64,000 nucleotides of DNA, taken from positions 372,001 through 436,000 of the forward strand of contig NZ_NPDX01000001.1 of NCBI RefSeq assembly GCF_002811945.1, given 5' to 3'. This document shows positions 8,991 through 18,822 of this stretch, one piece after another. The number at the start of each line of letters is the position of its first letter. Position 1 is the stretch's first letter. The DNA is from Leptospira harrisiae (GTDB lineage: Bacteria; Spirochaetota; Leptospiria; Leptospirales; Leptospiraceae). The notes beneath the pieces were generated by a model. It was not told where the DNA came from and ran no database searches. It worked only from the letters and a program-made list of their open reading frames with translations. A program made the position numbers and the translations under genes.

Positions 8991-9476
8991 ATGATGGCAA
9001 AACGACTCATCCTTTTAACTGTATTTTTCCTTTTCTTTCAAAACTCGATGTGTTTGAAACTTTGGATAGTTTCTTCCAAATACCGAACCACAGAAGACGC
9101 AAGAGACCATAAAACCTACCAAAAAACTCGAAGTTTTCTAAAAGCGAAACAATGGTTGGAATATAAATTAGATCCTGAACTTTCCAAAATCGAAATGGAA
9201 AACCAGGACACGGGCGAACTCAAAGGAATTGGCCTCATCAAATGTTACGTTCCTTATGGAATTGGAGAAGTGGATGCCAATGAACATGAATTTGAATACG
9301 TAATCAAAATTAGAGATGGTCACGCAGAAATGCAGATCAACAAAATCTTTTCCTTCATTCGCGATCCGAACGATATCATTTTGAATTATGGGCCAAAAAA
9401 TGAGAAGGTCGCCAAAATTACTATCAGGTCTTGTTTTAGACCCTTGATGGATGATTTTTTTGAATTTATTAAATAA
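8991..9476 (+). CDS. Exported hypothetical protein
   Basis: A 161-residue protein with a hydrophobic N-terminal signal (RLILLTVFFLFFQNSMC); the cysteine may be a relaxed spirochaetal lipoprotein site. The mature part is an alternating beta/charged domain (CYVPYGIGEVDANEHEFEYV, then VIKIRDGHAEMQINKIF), reminiscent of small TBP-fold domains such as DUF4468, though I cannot confirm this by reading. AAAGAG precedes the tandem ATGATG start. The neighbours give no functional hint. Confidence 0.7.
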   Translation: MMAKRLILLTVFFLFFQNSMCLKLWIVSSKYRTTEDARDHKTYQKTRSFLKAKQWLEYKLDPELSKIEMENQDTGELKGIGLIKCYVPYGIGEVDANEHEFEYVIKIRDGHAEMQINKIFSFIRDPNDIILNYGPKNEKVAKITIRSCFRPLMDDFFEFIK

Positions 9477-9485
9477 AGAAAAAGA

Positions 9486-9761
9486 TTAATATCCGAGCGG
9501 GTTTCCAACAGTGGAACCCGTAGATCCATAAGTATTCGTTCCTGTTGCCGAATCTGTGAGACCATAGTGGTTTAGATTGTTCGAATTTCCGCTGTTAGTG
9601 GATGAATTTGAAGAAGAACTTGAAGAACCTGATGAAGAATATCCACCTTGTGTTCCATCACCTTCCAAAAGGTCTAAAATGTCTTTGGTATTTACCAACT
9701 TGATTTCGTTACACGAAACAAAAGAAAGGCAAACCAAAAATATTCCAAGTGAAAACTTCAT
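9486..9761 (-). CDS. Small Ser-rich lipoprotein
   Basis: Starting at the ATG at 9761 (GGGGAAG just upstream), the 91-residue product has a clear lipoprotein signal peptide, MKFSLGIFLVCLSFVSC, with the lipidated cysteine at residue 17. A low-complexity Ser/Gly/Asn linker and a short Gly/Thr-rich tail follow. The open frame continues to 9812, overlapping the cyclase gene, but the shorter form gives the proper signal peptide. It is the last gene of a symporter, cyclase, lipoprotein unit. Function unknown. Confidence 0.7.
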   Translation of the reverse strand: MKFSLGIFLVCLSFVSCNEIKLVNTKDILDLLEGDGTQGGYSSSGSSSSSSNSSTNSGNSNNLNHYGLTDSATGTNTYGSTGSTVGNPLGY

Positions 9762-9804
9762 AACTTCCCCATTTTGTGAAGTTTTTAGATTTGGTTCAAC
9801 CATT

Positions 9805-11373
9805 TTATTCAATTTCAGAATAGGAATAAATTTGTTCTTTTGTCTCCCTTCCTTTTAGTTCATATTCGCCTTCGGACTTTAGTTTGGACCTAATGGATTC
9901 TGGCAAAAGGACAGATGTGTTTTCTGTGAGCAGGAGGTTTTTCTTTAGGCCTTTACAAAGACCTTCTACGCGAGAAGCGGTATTGACTGTATCACCAATC
10001 ACGGTAAATTCCATTCGGTTGGCAGAGCCAATATTTCCTACAAGGAGGCTGCCCGTATGGATTCCCACTCCCATTTTTAATTCGGTAAGCCCTTCCTTTA
10101 AAAATTGAGCATTGAGCGAATCTAAATTCTTTTGCATTTGTAGGGCTGTTGCAAACGCACGTTCGGCGTGGTCTGCCATTGGTATGGGAGTTCCAAACAC
10201 TGCTAGGATAGCATCTCCAATGAATTTATTAATAAATCCGCCATGGATTTCAATGGCATTACTCATTTCTTGGAAATAACGATTGAGGATGTATAATACT
10301 TCTTCTGGTTTTCTTTTTTCCGAAAGTGTTGTGAAATCTCGAAGGTCAGAAAATAAAATAGTAGCTTCTACGACTTTACCGCCTAAACTGTGTTCGTTGG
10401 ATAGTAAGTAATCCCTCACTCTTGGGTCTACAATCCTACCAAAAGTATCTTTGATCCTTTCCCTTTCCGCAAGGCCTTCTGCCATTTCATTCACAGCATC
10501 ACCAAGTAAACCTAATTCATCGGAACTAAAAATATTAACCCGAGTATCAAACTTTTGTTCTTTGATCAGCTGTGTCGCTTTTTCAATTTGATTGAGTGGA
10601 TGTTGTAAACTCGATGCAAAAGACATAGCAAATGCAAAGGAAAAAACAAGCATAATGGCAATGACTTCAAAAAGAACATCATTGTGCACCAGTTCGTGTA
10701 AATTAAAAATGTTTTGATTGGTTCTTAGTAAAATTCCAAAGATTAGTAATACGATTGGGAAAAGAGTTGATGCAGCCCAAAAAATAAACTGTTTGGTGAC
10801 GATGGAAAATTGTTTTCCATGTGCGTATTTCCCAAGCCCACCTTCAGGAAATACACAAGGTATGATCAGGAGTTTATTTAAATACGTGGTAGTGGCATAA
10901 GAAAAAGCAAAAGCAAATAAACCCCAAAATCCGAATAATATAGAAACTGTAACAATACTCTGGTGAGGTGCGTCTGGAAACAAAGAGTCGATTCGGCATA
11001 CACTTAAAAAATTAGAAAGCTCCCAACCAATAAATCCTAATATACTAATGGTAAGAGGTGAGTGAACAATTCGATGCCTCGCCCTTTCTTCTGAAATGAA
11101 GTTACATCCTTTGTTGGAAAAAAGAAATTTTGCGATCGGTAAACTATAGAAAAACAAAAAGAGTGTAATGATCGGAAAGGGAGCCCAAGTAAAAATTGCT
11201 AATGTTTGGTCGTTTTTGATTTGTGTAGCTTCGAATAATGCTAAGAACTTATCAGGTAAAAATGCAGAAGCTGTATAATTTGCAAATAAGAGAGTGAATA
11301 AACAAGCACAGAATGGTACGATGAAGTAAATTAACAAAAATGCAATGAATTGAATGGTTCGACCTGGTTTCAT
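9805..11373 (-). CDS. Membrane adenylate cyclase, class IIIb type, with HAMP domain
   Basis: A 522-residue protein. About six hydrophobic segments fill residues 1-260, a HAMP-like linker follows (ATQLIKEQKFDTRVNIFSSDELGLLGDAVNEMAE region), and a class III nucleotide cyclase domain spans about 310-500. Catalytic positions are visible: metal Asp in ILFSDLRDFT, specificity Lys and second metal Asp in INKFIGDAILAVFG, and Asn/Arg in VIGDTVNTASRVE. A Thr (EFTVIG) sits where class IIIa enzymes have Asp; the Lys/Thr pair is the class IIIb pattern known from bicarbonate-responsive cyclases. It should make cAMP at the inner membrane. It is 6 bp downstream of the symporter gene. Confidence 0.9.
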   Translation of the reverse strand: MKPGRTIQFIAFLLIYFIVPFCACLFTLLFANYTASAFLPDKFLALFEATQIKNDQTLAIFTWAPFPIITLFLFFYSLPIAKFLFSNKGCNFISEERARHRIVHSPLTISILGFIGWELSNFLSVCRIDSLFPDAPHQSIVTVSILFGFWGLFAFAFSYATTTYLNKLLIIPCVFPEGGLGKYAHGKQFSIVTKQFIFWAASTLFPIVLLIFGILLRTNQNIFNLHELVHNDVLFEVIAIMLVFSFAFAMSFASSLQHPLNQIEKATQLIKEQKFDTRVNIFSSDELGLLGDAVNEMAEGLAERERIKDTFGRIVDPRVRDYLLSNEHSLGGKVVEATILFSDLRDFTTLSEKRKPEEVLYILNRYFQEMSNAIEIHGGFINKFIGDAILAVFGTPIPMADHAERAFATALQMQKNLDSLNAQFLKEGLTELKMGVGIHTGSLLVGNIGSANRMEFTVIGDTVNTASRVEGLCKGLKKNLLLTENTSVLLPESIRSKLKSEGEYELKGRETKEQIYSYSEIE

Positions 11374-11379
11374 AATGTT

Positions 11380-12771
11380 TTATCCTTTAAGTTTGGATCT
11401 CTTTTCCATTCGTTTCAATAAGATTCTTTGGACTTGGATGTGTTTTTTGTCAGAGAGCGGGAAAAATAAAAAGAGGATGGAGCCGAAAATAAAAAAGAAT
11501 CCCACTCCAGGGCCAAAAATCATTGCTAGGCGAAATCCAACTTCTTGCGATTGTATACTTGCTCCATTTTGAAATCCGATCATATCGAGTAAAAATCCGG
11601 TGATTGCAATTCCAAATGCTTGCGAAAATTTAACTCCCATCTTCCAAATTCCAAAATACAATCCTTCCCGTTTTTCCCCCGTTTTGAATTCATCATAGTC
11701 CACAACATCAGTGAGGATGGAATCCATGATAAGGATGGAACCTGCACAAATTCCTCCGATAAATGCAACGATCAGCGGAGGTCTTAGTTCTCCATAAGGA
11801 AACAGGGGATAGGCGATAACAGTAAGAATTCCCAAACAAAAAACTCCGAGGAATGCGGGAATCTTTTTCCCAATTTTTTTAGCGATCCAAACCCAGAAAC
11901 CAATCGAGAGGAGAAGGACTAGAAAAAATGGTAATAGTATATTGATAACAACTAAAGATTCTTTGAGTCCCAATCTAAATTCATAATAATAAAGTGCAAT
12001 GGCTGAGTTGAACGTCCTTCCAATCGTTGCAATAATAAATGCAAAAAGCAAGATAAGAAACATTTTGTTTTTTAATACAGAAACAAAAGCTAAAACAAAT
12101 GGAATTTTATGGTCCGGATTACTTTTGGTTTGGTCTTTTCCTTTTGTCACAAGAAAGGTAATGATTGAAGATACCAAAATCACCAATGAAACTATTTCTC
12201 CTGCCGTTGTCCGCGAAAGAATAATGTTTTCTTTAGAGGATTCATCACCTAAAGATTGTAAAATGGCAGCAGGAACAATCATCCCAATAAGCATACCTAT
12301 ATTACTAAAAAACAATCTCCAGCCAAAAACAGAAGTTCTTTCGTTCCTTTCGAAACTGAGTTCACCTCCTAAGGCAATATGAGGAACAGAGATTATAGTC
12401 ATTGCAGTGTTAACAAAAAGATAAACAGATAAAAGGTATGAAAATTTTCCTATTTGTGTTGTTAGGTGGGGAGGTGAAAAGAGGAGAAGGACTGCTAGAG
12501 AAAGCAAAACTCCACCCAATAGGATATAAGGTCTTCTGCGCCCCCATTTGGTATCTGTGTGGTCAGAAATACGGCCCATTAGAGGGTCGCTCACGGCATC
12601 CCAAAGCACTGAAATGGAAAGGGCAATGCCGGCCAAACTAGAGTTTAAACCGACAATTTCAGTATAATATTTGAGTAAATAAATTTGTGTGAATAGTTGA
12701 ACGGCCGTTATTCCAGTTTCTGCCAATCCATATCCCATTTTGATGGGGAGTTTTAATTTTGTTTGGTTCAT
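11380..12771 (-). CDS. GPH-family (MelB-like) MFS symporter
   Basis: A 463-residue protein with about 12 membrane segments. The N-terminal signature YYTEIVGLNSSLAGIAL..WDAVSDPLMGRISD followed by TKWGRRRPYILLG is characteristic of the glycoside-pentoside-hexuronide:cation symporters. These import sugars or glycosides with Na+ or H+. No cation or sugar specificity can be read. I used the ATG at 12771; a TTG 12 bases upstream is an alternative and neither has a good Shine-Dalgarno site. It is followed by the adenylate cyclase gene 6 bp later, which suggests co-expression of a transporter and cAMP synthesis. Confidence 0.88.
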   Translation of the reverse strand: MNQTKLKLPIKMGYGLAETGITAVQLFTQIYLLKYYTEIVGLNSSLAGIALSISVLWDAVSDPLMGRISDHTDTKWGRRRPYILLGGVLLSLAVLLLFSPPHLTTQIGKFSYLLSVYLFVNTAMTIISVPHIALGGELSFERNERTSVFGWRLFFSNIGMLIGMIVPAAILQSLGDESSKENIILSRTTAGEIVSLVILVSSIITFLVTKGKDQTKSNPDHKIPFVLAFVSVLKNKMFLILLFAFIIATIGRTFNSAIALYYYEFRLGLKESLVVINILLPFFLVLLLSIGFWVWIAKKIGKKIPAFLGVFCLGILTVIAYPLFPYGELRPPLIVAFIGGICAGSILIMDSILTDVVDYDEFKTGEKREGLYFGIWKMGVKFSQAFGIAITGFLLDMIGFQNGASIQSQEVGFRLAMIFGPGVGFFFIFGSILFLFFPLSDKKHIQVQRILLKRMEKRSKLKG

Positions 12772-12851
12772 TCCTGGACTCAAGTATTGGACGTTGGGGA
12801 TGGAGAATCCGGAGAATAAAATTCTGAACTTTGGGTGAATTCAGTTTTTGA

Positions 12852-14654
12852 TTAGGAAATATTTTTTGGTAAATAACAAATTCGTATCAACGAAATATCG
12901 TCGATGACTTGGCCTAGGGTTTCAATTTGTTTTGTGATGGCGAGTAAGTTGCCTTCAGTTGCTTCAACGAGTTTTAAAAAAACTTGTTCGTCTGAATTCA
13001 CTTCCCATTTCCCTTCTTCATCTAAACGCAAAAGATCATCCTTTCCATCTGAACCAATGATCAGTATATCACCAGGTTTAAGCTGAAATTCTTTGATGTG
13101 TTGGATCGGCATCGCACCTAAAGTTCCTAATTTTCTGTAGGATACATCGGCAGATAGATATTCTGCTTTTTTATTTCGATATAAAACAATGGAAGGGTGT
13201 TCTGCGTTTAGAAAAAATAACCGGCCCGAATCTTCTTCTAAAAGTCCCATGGTGAGTGAAACAAGCATTGTTCCATCAAAGGCTTCAAAGATCATATGCA
13301 TTTCTTGAAGATTGTATTTTAGCCAATCCTCTGGACCTAATGCTTGGTAACCAGGGTCCGTTTTTGTTCTTTGAACAATGGATTGAAATACGGCGCCAAA
13401 TACCAAGGCTCCGCCAGCACCCTGCATAGATTTTCCCATAGCATCTGCATTGGCAAATAATAAGAATCTTTTATTTTGTAAAACTATGGAATGAGAGATA
13501 TTGATATCTCCTCCAATGTCATATCTTTGGTTTTTGTATTCGAATACTTTTTTCTGTCGGACAAGATGGTCCACTTCTAGTTTTTTACTCTCTACATCTT
13601 TGATTGCTAGTGGATTTAGCAACTGATAGGTGAGAAAGTAATCTCCATCTTGTTGGATTTTTAAGTTACTGATATCCTTTAGAGTTTGGTTGAGTTCGTT
13701 GGTTCTCTGTGTAACTTTTTCCTCCAATCCTTCATTTAAATTTCGAATTTCTTCATACATTCCCTTTAATTTAGAGATAACCGAACTTAAGTAAAATGCT
13801 TGTTTTGCGAAATCATCACTTGATTTGGGAGTAACAACTACATCAAAATTTCCTTTAGAAAGTTCTCCTAATGACCTACTTGTTTCGTTTAGACCTTCAT
13901 TTACAGATTTGGCGACCACATACGAACAGACGACTAGTGGGATGATAAAAATAAAAGAAACTGTAACAATGGGAATCATAGGTTCTTTGACAGCAATTTC
14001 ACCCATTGCCAGTGAATAGAGAATGTAGGAAAAGATTACAAAGGGAAGAGCGGCCAAACTAAAAAATGCGACTAGAATCCTTGCGAAATAATTAAACTTA
14101 GGTATGTCCTTTTCCTGAAGTTCAACGTTTTTGATTTGTGGAAGGTCAAAAAGTTGGCGAACACTACTTTCTGAAATAAAATAGTAAGTAACAAATGAAA
14201 CAGGGGCGATCATTACAAACGTAAAAATGGCAGATCGTAGAACCGATGGCATATAAGTCACCAAATAGAAAAACAAAAAACTAATTGGAATTACGCCAGA
14301 TAACCAGCGTATTACGATTATGATTGCTTCGAGTAAAGGGTAACGAAAAAGGAGTATTTTAACCGATTTTGCATATTCCAATTCTTCTTTTGATAACGAA
14401 GAAATTCCAGCTGTTGGAATTTGAATCCTTTCTATTTTTGCAAATACATATTTGAGTAGGAGATGACGAACAAAAGTTCCAAGAAGACCAATCCCAGTTG
14501 CAAAAACCACACAAAGGGCAATGAAGATTCGCCAATGTTCAGTTTCCATCTTTTGGGTGATGATTGCATAGTACACAGCAAAGGGGACGGGAACCGTGTG
14601 AGTGAATGCTTCTAGTTTAAGAGTAAGATCCCAGAAAAGAGTTTCTCGTTTCAC
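12852..14654 (-). CDS. Membrane-bound SpoIIE/PP2C-type serine phosphatase
   Basis: A 600-residue protein beginning at GTG (AGG 8 bases upstream). Two blocks of membrane helices span residues 15-250, a HAMP-like segment follows (SRSLGELSKGNFDVVV), then a coiled coil with ELNQTLKDISNLKIQQDGD and a C-terminal SpoIIE domain (about 340-595). The phosphatase motifs are the degenerate spirochaetal form: DIGGDI, FLLFANADAMGKSMQGAGGA, LNAEHPSIVL and DILIIGSDGKDD. Such enzymes dephosphorylate anti-sigma-factor antagonists or related targets in response to an envelope signal. Its partners are not adjacent. Confidence 0.87.
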   Translation of the reverse strand: MKRETLFWDLTLKLEAFTHTVPVPFAVYYAIITQKMETEHWRIFIALCVVFATGIGLLGTFVRHLLLKYVFAKIERIQIPTAGISSLSKEELEYAKSVKILLFRYPLLEAIIIVIRWLSGVIPISFLFFYLVTYMPSVLRSAIFTFVMIAPVSFVTYYFISESSVRQLFDLPQIKNVELQEKDIPKFNYFARILVAFFSLAALPFVIFSYILYSLAMGEIAVKEPMIPIVTVSFIFIIPLVVCSYVVAKSVNEGLNETSRSLGELSKGNFDVVVTPKSSDDFAKQAFYLSSVISKLKGMYEEIRNLNEGLEEKVTQRTNELNQTLKDISNLKIQQDGDYFLTYQLLNPLAIKDVESKKLEVDHLVRQKKVFEYKNQRYDIGGDINISHSIVLQNKRFLLFANADAMGKSMQGAGGALVFGAVFQSIVQRTKTDPGYQALGPEDWLKYNLQEMHMIFEAFDGTMLVSLTMGLLEEDSGRLFFLNAEHPSIVLYRNKKAEYLSADVSYRKLGTLGAMPIQHIKEFQLKPGDILIIGSDGKDDLLRLDEEGKWEVNSDEQVFLKLVEATEGNLLAITKQIETLGQVIDDISLIRICYLPKNIS

Positions 14655-14784
14655 ATTGTCACCTGATCTTCCCTTCCAGTTTCTGCATATATTGGAGGAT
14701 CAATTAGTAAAAGTCAAGTCGAAGGGTTGGATTTTCAGATAATCTTTAAAATAGAAAAATTATATTTTGATTCTAAAAAATTTC

Positions 14785-14823
14785 GGAATTTAGGTCTCAA
14801 TAAAACCTTAAAATTCCTTTTTT
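14785..14823 (+). terminator. Terminator-like hairpin with no upstream plus-strand gene
   Basis: GGAATTT then AGGT pair with ACCT and AAATTCC (2-nt TA bulge) around a 9-nt loop; six T follow. On the plus strand this has the form of an intrinsic terminator, yet the only plus-strand gene nearby is downstream (15019). It could end a short leader or small RNA, or attenuate the chemoreceptor transcript. Confidence 0.4.
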
Positions 14824-14837
14824 AAAGCGTGTTCACC

Positions 14838-14855
14838 TATCGATAGTTATGTTAT
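14838..14855 (+). promoter_or_regulatory. 18-bp box shared by the two chemoreceptor leaders
   Basis: TATCGATAGTTATGTTAT here matches TATCGACTGTTATGTTAT at 27658-27675 at 16 of 18 positions. Both lie upstream of PAS-containing chemoreceptor genes, 163 and 441 bp before their starts. A common regulator or promoter element is an inference. Confidence 0.3.
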
Positions 14856-15018
14856 TTGATGAATCAATCATTCTCAATCTTACCTCAAAAATCGAAAAAA
14901 GAACAATGTTTTGACGCCGGTTTTTTTGGTAAAAATGGAGGATCATAGATTCAGATTTGAATTTTAATTTTCGCAAATTGTACTTGGACGATCCTCTGCG
15001 CCAAAATACAAAGAATAC

Positions 15019-16710
15019 ATGCGTCAGAATTTTCCTGTAACAAAGAATGAAGTGGAGTTTCAAGAAGGAACTAAAGTCACTTCTAAGACAGATTTAAAAG
15101 GGATTATCTCCTATGTGAATGAGGATTTTTTACGCATTAGTGGATATAAAGAAGATGAACTCATAGGCCAACCTCACAACTTAATACGCCACCCTGATAT
15201 GCCAAAAGCGGCTTTCCAAGATATGTGGGATACGATCAAATCTCAAAATTCTTGGGTAGGGGTTGTTAAGAATCGGTGTAAAAACGGTGATTATTATTGG
15301 GTAGATGCAAACGTTTCACCAATCTACCAAGATGGACAACATATTGGATATATGTCGGTGAGGACAAAAGCAACCAAAGAACAAATTCACAAAGCAGATA
15401 ACTATTACACAAAATTGAATGCGGGAAATTTGAAACTCGAAACCAAGGGAAGTTTGAACTTTGGATTTTCAATGTCTTCTATTTTTATTGTACAAACTAT
15501 AGTTAGTTGTCTTTTGTTGATTCTATTTTCATTGAAATCGTATTCTAGTTTGGTTTTTCTTTCCAATCCATTGGTCTCAATTTTTGGGTTTGTATTGTTT
15601 TTGTTGGTCGCAAGTTTTGGATTTTTATCGATTCACAATAATAAAAAAGCTTTTTTGAAAGTAAAAGAATATCTTGGAAATTTGTATAATGGAAATCTAA
15701 AGTTTGATGTAACGTTTGAAAATGGCGGTGATTATTCTCAGATTTTCCCAATGATCAAAAAAACACAGTTTGAGTTTAGAGGAATGATTTCTCAATTGAT
15801 TGGAAATGCAGAAATTGTAAAAACACAAATTGGAGCACTCACTTATGCTGTTGAACATATTCATGTAGCATTTCAAGAATTATCTAAGGCGATGTTTTCA
15901 TTGGCTGATTCTAGCATTATCACTCGTGAAAGTTCGGATAGTATCTTTCAGGAAATGGATTCCTTAAATCAACTAATCTGTAATATACGAACTGAATCAA
16001 ATGTCGTACAAACAGAATCCACAGAATCATTTCATTTTTCTTTGGTGGGAAAGGATTGTTCTGATAAAGCAATGACTCAATTCCAAAAAGCAAGGAAACA
16101 AATTTTGAAAACTTCTGAAGTCATTAAAGAACTTGGTGAAAAAACCAAAGCCATTCGAAAGATTACAGAGACCATCACCGCTATTTCCGAAAAAACAAAC
16201 TTACTTTCTTTAAATGCATCCATTGAATCAGCAAGAGCAGGGGATGCGGGAAGAGGATTTGCTGTCGTCGCTGGAGAAGTAGGGAAACTGGCAGACCAAT
16301 CCAATCAATCTGCTAAAGAAATTTCTGCCTTCATCAATGAATTAACATCAAAAATTTTGCAAACAGTCTCTGATATTCAGGAAGGACTTACCGAAGTGGA
16401 GGTGGGTTCATTAGAGTTTGAAACGGTCCAATTGGAAATGAATAAAATTTTAAAGAATGCAGAAGAAACAAAGAATAGTGCAGAAAAGATCAATGGATCA
16501 ACAGCAGGTACAGAATTGATGTCTGGAAATGTTTTGGGAAATATGGAAAAGATTCAAATGCAACTCATCAATACTTCAGCAATTGTGGAAGAGTTGTCTG
16601 CTGCAGCGAACGAACAAAAACAAACGGTTGCTGCTATTGAAGAGTCTATCACTAATTTAGGTTCGGTAGCAGACCGGTTGGATTCTGCCGCCTTTCGATT
16701 TCAGTTTTGA
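15019..16710 (+). CDS. Methyl-accepting chemotaxis protein with Aer-type PAS domain
   Basis: A 563-residue protein. Residues about 15-120 form an Aer-like PAS domain ([46 protein letters not shown]). Two adjacent membrane segments follow (about 155-210), with almost no periplasmic loop. The cytoplasmic signalling domain carries the hairpin-tip sequence [39 protein letters not shown]. Like E. coli Aer it probably senses an internal redox or oxygen signal and controls CheA. The tip reads SLNASIES instead of the usual ALNAAIEA. No ligand-binding periplasmic domain is present. Confidence 0.93.
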   Translation: MRQNFPVTKNEVEFQEGTKVTSKTDLKGIISYVNEDFLRISGYKEDELIGQPHNLIRHPDMPKAAFQDMWDTIKSQNSWVGVVKNRCKNGDYYWVDANVSPIYQDGQHIGYMSVRTKATKEQIHKADNYYTKLNAGNLKLETKGSLNFGFSMSSIFIVQTIVSCLLLILFSLKSYSSLVFLSNPLVSIFGFVLFLLVASFGFLSIHNNKKAFLKVKEYLGNLYNGNLKFDVTFENGGDYSQIFPMIKKTQFEFRGMISQLIGNAEIVKTQIGALTYAVEHIHVAFQELSKAMFSLADSSIITRESSDSIFQEMDSLNQLICNIRTESNVVQTESTESFHFSLVGKDCSDKAMTQFQKARKQILKTSEVIKELGEKTKAIRKITETITAISEKTNLLSLNASIESARAGDAGRGFAVVAGEVGKLADQSNQSAKEISAFINELTSKILQTVSDIQEGLTEVEVGSLEFETVQLEMNKILKNAEETKNSAEKINGSTAGTELMSGNVLGNMEKIQMQLINTSAIVEELSAAANEQKQTVAAIEESITNLGSVADRLDSAAFRFQF

Positions 16711-16743
16711 GGACACGTAGTATACACATTATCAGGTAAGGCA

Positions 16744-17175
16744 ATGACAAATCCAGACCCAAATGCAAAACCAAAAATGAACTTCCATGTGGAAACTTCA
16801 CGAGTTGATTCCCATTCGAGTTTATCTCGGTGTAAATCGGCAGAAATCGTATTAGATACGGATATGGCCGGGAATCCAAATGCCTTCAATCCTGCGGAGC
16901 TGTTACTTTCGGCTCTTTCGGCCTGTATCATCAAAGGAGTAGAAAGAGTGGCTCCCATCCTTCATTTTCAACTCAAAGGGATTCAGGTCATCGTCGATGG
17001 AATCCGACAAGATGTCCCACCCAAAATGGAATCCATTCGTTATCAAATCATTGTCGACACGGAAGAATCTGAAGATCGTCTGCGCCTGTTACATGAGAAT
17101 ATCAAAAAGTATGGAACCGTCTTCAATACCGTGGCACCGGGAACCGATTTGGCTGGTGAAATTCGAAGAAAATAA
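16744..17175 (+). CDS. OsmC-family protein lacking the second redox cysteine
   Basis: A 143-residue OsmC/Ohr-fold protein. The first, peroxidatic cysteine is present in LLLSALSACIIKGVERVA. In thiol peroxidases of the OsmC and Ohr groups a second cysteine lies near the C-terminus (typically Cys-Pro-Val); here that place reads GTVFNTVAPGTDL, without cysteine. It may therefore belong to the YhfA-like OsmC relatives, or rely on an external thiol. It lies 33 bp after the chemoreceptor gene on the same strand and is closed by a hairpin right after the stop. Confidence 0.82.
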   Translation: MTNPDPNAKPKMNFHVETSRVDSHSSLSRCKSAEIVLDTDMAGNPNAFNPAELLLSALSACIIKGVERVAPILHFQLKGIQVIVDGIRQDVPPKMESIRYQIIVDTEESEDRLRLLHENIKKYGTVFNTVAPGTDLAGEIRRK

Positions 17176-17176
17176 A

Positions 17177-17201
17177 AAACCCAAAGGTTTACTTTGGGTT
17201 T
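17177..17201 (+). terminator. Hairpin after OsmC gene
   Basis: A 9-bp perfect stem, AAACCCAAA and TTTGGGTTT, with 7-nt loop, begins right after the stop codon. The stem itself ends in TTT but no longer U run follows, so termination efficiency is uncertain. Confidence 0.55.
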
Positions 17202-17504
17202 GTGAATTTCTGCAGAGAATAGTTTTAATCCATATTCTATTTTGCACAATTGCTTAGAAATTTTAAAATTACTATTACCGTGTAAGAAAAAAAGTAAAGA
17301 GATCCAAAAAGCGGAATGATAATAAACAAAAAGTCAATAGAGTAAAGTGATTCTGATGGAGTGAATTTTTTTCTTAGTGCTATCGTGCGACATCTAAATA
17401 CCCCATAGAATAAAAGTATTACATTGAAGATTTGTTTTTTGCAAAGATATTTTTGCCGTTAATTTGATTTATAGAAAATGAAAAAAGGCAAATTCAGAAG
17501 AAAT
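17202..17504. other. AT-rich intergenic stretch between convergent genes
   Basis: About 300 bp between the terminators of the OsmC gene and the thiolase operon. I find no credible ORF, tRNA or repeat in it. Confidence 0.6.
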
Positions 17505-17535
17505 AAGAGGAATCGGACTAATTCCGACTCCTCTT
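17505..17535 (-). terminator. Terminator of the thiolase operon
   Basis: A 13-position stem with one mismatch (AAGAGGAATCGGA against TCCGACTCCTCTT) and a 5-nt loop, lying 8 bp beyond the thiolase stop. On the minus strand it is followed by a T-rich tract (ATTTCTTC). Confidence 0.7.
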
Positions 17536-17543
17536 AATTGTTA

Positions 17544-18809
17544 CTATTTACCTAAGATAAACACGAAGTTTGTAGTCGCAGATCCACCGATGTTGAGCAT
17601 AAGACCATTCTTAGCTCCTTTTACTTGGTAGTCTCCTGCCGTGTTTGTGACTTGTTTGTAGAGATCGAGCATCATTCGAACACCGGATGCACCTACTGGG
17701 TGACCCACACCAATGAGTCCACCAGATGGATTGATTGGTTTTTTACCACCAAAGTCAATGGTTCCATCTTCGATGGCAATGTGTTCTTTCCCTGGTTCAG
17801 AGATTCCGAATGCAGAAATCGCAGCATATTCAGAAGAAGTAAAACAGTCATGTGTTTCGAACACATCAATGTTTTTTACATCTAAATCAGCACGTTTGTA
17901 AGCATCTTTTACTGTTTGGCGAGTCCATGGAAGGATGTATTTGTCCCCAACGGATTCTAGTTTTTTTGCTTCAAACGTAATTGGTGCCACTCGGTGTCCC
18001 CAACCTTTGATGCGAGGGATGTCATCAAATTTACGACCAGTTTTTTTAGCGTATTCTTTTGTATAACTTTTAGATGCTAGAAGAGTGACAGCAGCACCGT
18101 CTGTTACTTGTGAACAGTCAGTGATACAAAGTCTTCCACCCACAGCCATATTGTTATCACCACCACGAGCCATCGCATGTTCTTTGTTCATGAACCATGT
18201 GCGAGTTTGTGCTTTTGGGTTACGTTTTGCGTTTGCGTAGTTGATACGTGAAATTTCTGCAAGAGCATCCATAAAACGTTCTTCTTTGAGTTCGTAACGT
18301 TCGAGGATGACATCTGCTAGTTTTCCGAAAAGTTTAGGGAAAGGAAATTGAACTCCCTTCGCTTCTTTTTCGTAATATGCAGCTGTTCCTAGGAAGTCAC
18401 CACCCACAGAAGAAGATACAGTTTTCATCACTTCCACACCAAGAACAATCGCTAGATCGTAATCTTCCGCACGGATATGTGTGATGGCAGCATCAAGGGC
18501 AACGGAACCAGAAGCACAAGCTGCTTCGTAACGTGCACCAGGAACTCCAAAAAGAGCTGGGTTTACTTCTGTTAAAAAAGCACCCAAGTGGCCTTGGTTG
18601 GCATACTGTTCAGCATCGAAGTTACCAACAAACACAGCCACACGGTTTTCTTTGTTCAATCGTTTGATTTCATCATAACTGATGCCCACTTTTTCAAGAG
18701 CATCATCTAATACTTCACGCATCATGGACATGAAGGTTTTTCCTTCTTTTGTCCAGTTTCTTTGGAAGTCGGTTTGTTCTCCGCCTAATACGAATACTTT
18801 TTCACTCAT
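17544..18809 (-). CDS. Thiolase-family acyl-CoA acyltransferase
   Basis: A 421-residue thiolase of the SCP2/acetyl-CoA C-acetyltransferase type, catalysing the thiolytic last step of beta-oxidation. The nucleophilic cysteine is in [15 protein letters not shown]; the C-terminal catalytic motifs appear as [17 protein letters not shown] and [17 protein letters not shown]. The ATG start is preceded by AGGAG at good spacing. The upstream 3-hydroxyacyl-CoA dehydrogenase gene ends 13 bp before the start, so the two form an operon closed by the hairpin at 17505. This fits leptospiral use of long-chain fatty acids as carbon source. Confidence 0.92.
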   Translation of the reverse strand: MSEKVFVLGGEQTDFQRNWTKEGKTFMSMMREVLDDALEKVGISYDEIKRLNKENRVAVFVGNFDAEQYANQGHLGAFLTEVNPALFGVPGARYEAACASGSVALDAAITHIRAEDYDLAIVLGVEVMKTVSSSVGGDFLGTAAYYEKEAKGVQFPFPKLFGKLADVILERYELKEERFMDALAEISRINYANAKRNPKAQTRTWFMNKEHAMARGGDNNMAVGGRLCITDCSQVTDGAAVTLLASKSYTKEYAKKTGRKFDDIPRIKGWGHRVAPITFEAKKLESVGDKYILPWTRQTVKDAYKRADLDVKNIDVFETHDCFTSSEYAAISAFGISEPGKEHIAIEDGTIDFGGKKPINPSGGLIGVGHPVGASGVRMMLDLYKQVTNTAGDYQVKGAKNGLMLNIGGSATTNFVFILGK

Positions 18810-18822
18810 ATGATACTCCTAA

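Larger units (their letters stand above)
14655..15018. other. Intergenic region between divergent signalling genes
   Basis: 364 bp, strongly AT-rich, holding the 5' leaders of the minus-strand phosphatase gene and the plus-strand chemoreceptor gene. Two items stand out: a terminator-like hairpin at 14785-14823 and an 18-bp motif at 14838-14855 that recurs upstream of the second chemoreceptor. No small ORF is convincing. Confidence 0.6.

Noticed and set aside
9805..11373. Guanylate rather than adenylate cyclase for the HAMP cyclase
   Set aside because: The Lys/Thr specificity pair is the adenylate cyclase class IIIb pattern; guanylate cyclases usually have Glu and Cys/Ser at these positions.
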